Positions 59,747 to 64,000 of a DNA stretch of 64,000 nt are shown one piece after another. The notes under the pieces are model-generated. The model worked only from the letters and a program-made list of their open reading frames with translations. It was not told the DNA's origin and searched no databases. The translations under genes were made by a program, and so were the position numbers. Every line of letters starts with the position of its first letter. Position 1 is the stretch's first letter. This DNA comes from Clarkia xantiana subsp. parviflora. Its lineage: Eukaryota; Streptophyta; Magnoliopsida; Myrtales; Onagraceae. Location: positions 6,506,979-6,570,978 of the forward strand of contig JAPTYO010000022.1 in assembly GCA_036873135.1 (NCBI GenBank), in the 5' to 3' direction.

Positions 59747-60474
59747 CTTTCTTTAAGGTCCATCGATCTCGACCTCCTTCAAGTCCTCCATCGGGAAAGG
59801 ACGCCCAAAATCCTCTCGGGGATCAGCGTCAGTCTAGAAAACAGTCATAGCCTCCCGATTCCTCCTTCGGGTGGCATTGACATAGCGCCTCCTGTTAGCT
59901 ATCTGATCGCCCTGAACCTCCCCGATTCCATGGTCGGTCGGGAACATCAGCTTCTGATGGACAGTTGAGGCAACTGCCCCCAGCGGGTTGATGGTAGTCC
60001 TCCCGATAATTGCGTTATATGTCCCCGCGGACTCGACCACCACGAATTCCACGTTCCTTTTCTCCGACTTCCAGCCACTACCGAATTCAACCGGTAAAGT
60101 AATCATCCCCACCGGGTAAGAAGTAGAGCCAGAAAATCCGACCATCGGGAAGTTTGCAGGCTTCAAGTCCTCTTGGTTTTTCCCATGGCCTCCAGTGCAT
60201 CCTTGAACAGAATATCGGAGGAGCTCCCTCCATCAATTAGGATTCGCTTCATCTCGTACCCATCCACGTTCAGGGTCACGACCAAAGCATCATCTTGTGG
60301 GGTCTCCACACCTATCAGGTCCTCCGCTGAGAAGGGAATCACCATTTCTTCTTTCGGAGTCCAATTCCGGGCCCTCTTGCCCAGCACCACAACAATGGGA
60401 ATCCGAGAAGCGTAGACCTCCCGAGATGCCGTGGTATCTCCGCCCGCAGCAAGTCCTCCATGAATCACATTAAT
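59747..60474 (-). pseudogene. T8 protease region
   Basis: NVIHGGLAAGG, REVYASRIP, DDALVVTLNVDGYEMKR, then ILIDGGSSSDILF with the protease Asp. A one-base deletion near 60169 shifts the frame at GKTK; it resumes with LKPANFPMVGFSGSTSYP, GRTTINPLG and ends at TAG 59834. A further TAA sits near 59755 before RT. Matures the Gag-Pol polyprotein in intact relatives. Confidence 0.82.
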
Positions 60475-60477
60475 GGT

Positions 60478-62106
60478 TCACCGCTTCTCCTTGTGGGCAT
60501 TGGAAGACTCAGGTTTGTCCTTCTTCGGGGATCGACCACGGGATCGAGACTGGGACCGCGATCGGGACCGGGAACGGGATCGGCCCCGTTGCCCAGCCAC
60601 AAATTCCGTAAGATTCCCCCGCTGGATCAGCTTCTCAATCTCCTTCTTCAACTCCCGACAATGGTTGGTGTCGTGACCGTCGGCACGATGGAAACGACAA
60701 TAACGATCGATGCGAGCTCCCATGGACTCTCCATCCTTCTTTGGGGGGTATCTGGCGAGACCCTATCGGTCCATCACCGCCAATACTGCACCCATAGAAC
60801 AAATGAGAGGAGTGTAGTGGTCCTCCCGCTTGTTCGACTTCGAGGGACGCATGTCTTCCCTCCGATCGGGACGGCCTCGACCCCGACTGCTCTCGGGTTT
60901 ATCTTTCCTCCTGCGATCGTCCGAGGGTTTGAACGACTGCTTCCCTCTGTTTGATTTTGGAGGATCGAGGTCTTCGGCAGCTATCTTCGACTCCTGGACG
61001 TCAATTTGCTGCTTCACCCTCTTCTGCAGCGCCTCCATGTTCCACACAGGCTTCTCAGCCACGCTGTGCATCAAGTCGGAACCATACGGTGCAGTCAGGG
61101 TCCGAATGAAGGTGCGGATGGTCTCTCCCTCCGACATTTCCTCATCAATCTCGGCCACGCAGGCAGTGTACCTCTGGTAGTAATGCGCCAGAGATTCGTC
61201 GGGCCTCTGTATCACCTCAGCCAGGGACCTCGCACTTTTCAGGAGACGCTGACGGCCTTGGTATTGCTGGATGAAGCGATCATGCATCTGGGTCCTGCTA
61301 GAGATGCATCCTGGGGGAAGGCTGAAGAACCACGTCAGGGCCCTCTCACCAAGTGTGCCTGGGAACAAAACGCACACTATATCATCATTCGGGGATCTGC
61401 CTAGACAAGCCATGACATGCTTCTGGACATGCCGCATTGGATCTCCCTCGCCATCGTACTCCTTGAATGTCAGGATACCCAGCCCTGGCGGGGCCGTGGT
61501 GTTCACTAGTCGGGGGACAAAGGGATGAATGGAGCGATCCCTCAGCTCCGACATCATCTTCTTTTGATCTCCCATACAAATGTTCACAATCTTCACCACC
61601 TGGTCGGGGGTGTAAGGACCACTAAGAGGGATGGTCCGATGTTGCACCGGTCCAGGCCCATCGACCACGAACTCCTCCGATAGGGCAGACTCCTTGCCCT
61701 TGTCCTGGGGCTCGGGTTGGGCCTCCTGCCCGCCCCGATTCCCCATCGGTGGAGGCAGAGGCAACTCCTCCTCTTTCTTCTTGGCGGCCTCCCTTCGGTC
61801 CAAGAGAGCCTTCATAGCTTCCAAAAAGACTGGCATGGCATCCATCACAGCCTTTGCAAAATCCCGTTTTGCAGGTGCATCCTGGTCCCTCCTTGGGATC
61901 TCTTCCCGGCTCTCCGACGAGTTTCAAATGGAATCTTCGCGATCATCATGATACCCCCTTGTTCTGGAAACAGCAGGGGGAGGATCATTCCGATCAACAG
62001 TGCGCTCCGGCGGCCCTGAATTCAGAGTTCCAGCAGGGTGACGGGAACCACCGGATTGTCCTTGTCTCTTCTTTTGCTTGCCAGCCATCGATCGGGTAGA
62101 AGCCAT
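60478..62106 (-). pseudogene. T8 gag with C/H finger
   Basis: Begins MASTRSMAGKQKKR at ATG 62104-62106, about 20 bases after the primer site. In-frame TGA at 61924 and TAG at 60763 break it. Between them (60763-61848) is the gag core: KALLDRREAAKKKEEEL, LGERALTWFFSLPPGCI, DESLAHYYQRYTACVAEI and MSEGETIRTFIRTL. After the TAG comes the finger YCRFHRADGHDTNHC (C-x2-H-x4-H-x4-C), ELKKEIEKLIQRGNLTEF, and an RSRSRSQSR repeat, ending in TGA at 60478. The finger spacing equals both fingers of T1. Confidence 0.88.
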
Positions 62107-62125
62107 TTTTTATTTTTGCTTCGTT

Positions 62126-62141
62126 CCCACAGACGGCGCCA
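62126..62141 (-). promoter_or_regulatory. T8 primer-binding site
   Basis: TGGCGCCGTCTGTGGG on the minus strand, one base from the LTR end. Confidence 0.78.
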
Positions 62142-62142
62142 A

Positions 62143-62823
62143 TGTTGGATCACGGTTGGAACTCTGGTACGTTCTTGACGGAAGTCCGAACTCCTTCGCT
62201 CCAAGTAATCCTGCAAGAAGGGGATTAAACCGGGCGGTGACCCAGAATCCCTCTCCGATGCTTAAATGAGTATCTCGGTATAGACTGGCAAACAAGTATG
62301 AGTATGTGAATGTTCAACGTATCAATCCGGAGGTAACTCCTTCATTTATATAGGGGAGGGGTCACCTCAGTTACCTGTTGAGATAATTGCCACGTTCCGT
62401 TTATCTCGGCCAGTAGCCCACGTTCCGTCTTTTCATGCCACTTCCCCACTATGTTGATAGTGGGCGTGTTTCTCGGCCTCGTTCTCTGGTGGAAAGTCCC
62501 GACGGATGTCGGGGACTCCAGAGTTATCTCTTTTGGTCACCGCTCGGGGCCCCTCGTCATCGGGACAGGGCCAGCATTCTCAGGGATTCAATATCGGGGC
62601 CTACTTAAAGGCATATCATCAGGGCCTACTTAAAGGCATATCATCGGGGCCTACTTAAAGGCATATCATCAGGGCCTACTTAAAAACATATCATCGGGGC
62701 CTACTTAAAGGCATAGGATCAAGGCCTACTTAAAGGCATAGGATCGGGGCCTACTTAAAGGCATAGGATCGGGAGCGTTCAGCTCGTATGTCGGGACCGT
62801 TCTTTGTCGGGTCCTCTCGTATT
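62143..62823 (-). repeat. T8 5' LTR, interrupted by T9
   Basis: Matches 51713-52390 of the 3' LTR up to GGGTCCTCTCGTAT, where T9 begins. TATATAAA complement at 62345-62352. The remainder must lie beyond T9, outside the window. Confidence 0.92.
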
Positions 62824-62989
62824 TGATGGATATACGCCCAATTTGAACCCGTTGACTTCCGAACCGTTGTATTTTTATCGTCCCATTTATGATTGCAAAT
62901 CGAAACTTCAACCCGGACACTTCGCGAGAACATCAACGGCTCGAACGGGGCCGAAGCGCCCGTCCGGCCAAGGTAAACTCACCTAGGTG

Positions 62990-63255
62990 AGGTTGGGTGG
63001 CCACACCCGACCTCCCCTAGGAGAGATCGGGTCAGCCAACCCGATCTCTCCTAGGGGAGATCGGGTGGACCAACCCGATCTCTCCTAGGGGAGATCGGGT
63101 GGACCAACCCGATCTCTCCTAGGAGAGATCGGGTCGGCCAACCCGATCTCTCCTAGGAGAGATCGGGTCGGCCAACCCGATCTCTCCTAGGAGGGATGGG
63201 GTTGGCCAACCCCATCCCCCCTAGGAGGGGTTGGGTGCCCTCACCCAACCCCTAC
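62990..63255. repeat. Palindromic repeat array in T9 LTR
   Basis: About seven units of CTCCTAGGAGAGATCGGGT, a loop, and ACCCGATC; one more GGATGGGG / CCCCATCC unit ends it. Same design as 6600-6830. Confidence 0.92.
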
Positions 63256-63432
63256 CCCCGGGGGCCGGATTTCTTCCCCCCCAGGGGCCCCGGCACCATT
63301 TTCGGACTCCCACACTCGGTCCACTCCGCCTACCTTCTCCGAGTCCTAAGGTCTTAATTATGTGCTTAAAGGTTAATTAATTGTGTTTAAAGGTTAACGA
63401 TGTCATTAAGCCACCTTAATGACACCGTTGCC

Positions 63433-63440
63433 TATAAATA
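63433..63440 (+). promoter_or_regulatory. TATA box of T9 LTR
   Basis: TATAAATA in TTGCCTATAAATACCCC, about 100 bases before the TTAGGCATCGG motif. Confidence 0.72.
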
Positions 63441-63740
63441 CCCCACCTTCACAACTCATTTGATCATCTTGGCAATTTAGATTATTTTGCTCTGACATCT
63501 CTCTAGCTTTATCTCTCTAAAAACGATACTGACTTAGGCATCGGAGAGGGTTCATCAGGCACCACCCCCCCTCTGTGCCTGGTATTGCCCCTTCTGCAGG
63601 GCGAAAGGAGAAGAGAAGCTCAGGAAGGAAGGACGAAAGCTAAGACAGTACAACCTAAGAGAACCGGATCATCCACATCTCCAGTGAGGAACGAGATTTG
63701 AGCCGACCACCCGTTGACCCAGATCCCGGAACCTATCACT

Positions 63741-63756
63741 TGGCGCCGTCTGTGGG
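63741..63756 (+). promoter_or_regulatory. T9 primer-binding site and leader hairpin
   Basis: TGGCGCCGTCTGTGGG two bases after the LTR. It overlaps a hairpin (GGCTT 63755-63759, AAGCC 63768-63772) also present in T1. Confidence 0.78.
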
Positions 63757-63789
63757 CTTCGGACAGAAAGCCTAATTATCACCAGCTAG

Positions 63790-64000
63790 ATGGCAGGCGT
63801 ATATGTCATCCATGGGGGTTATGGAGCTGGAGGAGAGTCAGTGAATGCCAGAGAAGCATATATGGCAGAGTTAGGGGCTCCTAAGCCAAAAGAAGAACAA
63901 GCAGAAGGAAAGAGAGAAGACATAATAGAATTTTCAAGAAGAGACATGGAGCATGTGTTACCAGAAAACAAGGATGCCCTGGTCATAACAATGAAGATCA
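63790..64000 (+). CDS. T9 gag-less protein, N-terminus (partial)
   Basis: Open to the window edge, 70 codons. ATG at 63790 is 51 bases after the LTR. The product starts at once with VYVIHGGYGAGGESVNAREA, the segment that in T1 and T8 follows the gag finger, then an acidic/basic linker and DALVITMKI, which precedes the protease Asp in relatives. No gag precedes it. The rest (protease, and perhaps RT and integrase) lies outside the window. Confidence 0.75.
   Translation, partial: MAGVYVIHGGYGAGGESVNAREAYMAELGAPKPKEEQAEGKREDIIEFSRRDMEHVLPENKDALVITMKI

Larger units (their letters stand above)
51713..62823 (-). mobile_element. T8: complete Tat-type Ty3/gypsy element, decayed
   Basis: Has the full set on the minus strand: 5' LTR (62143-62823, cut by T9), primer site, gag with C/H finger, protease, RT, RNase H, integrase, then tandem arrays, a convergent plus-strand gene, purine tract and 3' LTR (51713-52482). 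Inserted in C7; left flank GGTAC. Its pol is interrupted by several in-frame stops and at least two frameshifts, so it is inactive. It serves as the reference for what T1, T5 and T9 have lost. Confidence 0.92.
62824..63738 (+). repeat. T9 5' LTR (915 bp)
   Basis: TGATGG...CCTATCA. Longer than the T1 LTR (830 bp) mainly through more palindromic units. CTTAGGCATCGGAGAGGG at 63532-63550. Confidence 0.92.
62824..64000 (+). mobile_element. T9: Tat-type element of the T1 LTR family, 5' end only
   Basis: Plus-strand element inserted in the T8 5' LTR: full LTR, primer site and the start of a gag-less coding frame; runs out of the window. LTR, primer site and the first 35 leader bases match T1 almost exactly, then the two diverge at the start codon. 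Target duplication cannot be checked. Confidence 0.88.

Noticed and set aside
56520..62106. Integrated plant pararetrovirus
   Set aside because: Paired LTRs, purine tract, and an integrase with the D, D and E motifs identify a Ty3/gypsy retrotransposon; no movement-protein region is seen.

Overview
The window is plant nuclear DNA, probably from a eudicot. One host gene at the left edge has short AT-rich introns and (AT)n tracts. It is followed by about 58 kb of nested LTR retrotransposons. I see no bacterial features, tRNA, rRNA or CRISPR array. The species cannot be named from the sequence.

Region by region: (1) 1-2128 is an AT-rich upstream flank. (2) 2129-5283 (+) is an 11-exon calcium-dependent protein kinase of the CPK16/18/28 type. 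(3) T1, 6141-16817, is a Ty3/gypsy element of the Tat type, transcribed leftward, with target duplication CAACT. It codes for gag, protease and a second gag-like domain, but no reverse transcriptase or integrase. Its 5' LTR has become a 1.16-kb palindrome. (4) L2, 17526-24605, is a large non-coding LTR element (LARD-like) full of tandem repeats. (5) R3 and R4 (26287-27816; 28207-31769 continuing at 47885) are two nested relatives with LTRs of 1.5-1.8 kb. (6) T5, 31770-47884, duplication GCGAC, is a Tat-type element that starts directly at the protease region and has no gag. It is interrupted by (7) C6, 39303-45052, a young Ty1/copia element with 276-bp LTRs, duplication TGAGC. (8) C7, about 49830-51712, is a copia 3' end. 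It is interrupted by (9) T8, 51713-62823, a structurally complete Tat-type element (gag, protease, RT, RNase H, integrase) with many stop codons. (10) T9, 62824 to the window end, sits inside the 5' LTR of T8. It has the same LTR family as T1 but starts without gag.

T1, T5 and T8 share a plan: coding genes on the minus strand, a tandem-repeat spacer, then a convergent spliced gene on the plus strand (the extra antisense ORF known from Tat-lineage elements), then the LTR. The related set T1/L2/T5/T8/T9 share a primer-binding site beginning TGGCGCCGTC and a TTARGCATCGGAGAGGG-like motif in the LTR; L2 has a divergent form of that motif. T1 (gag, no polymerase) and T9 (no gag) share LTR, primer site and a leader hairpin, so they look like complementary halves of one family. 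That division of labour, and the palindromic LTR end of T1, are the most unusual things here. The CPK gene is the only host gene I can support.
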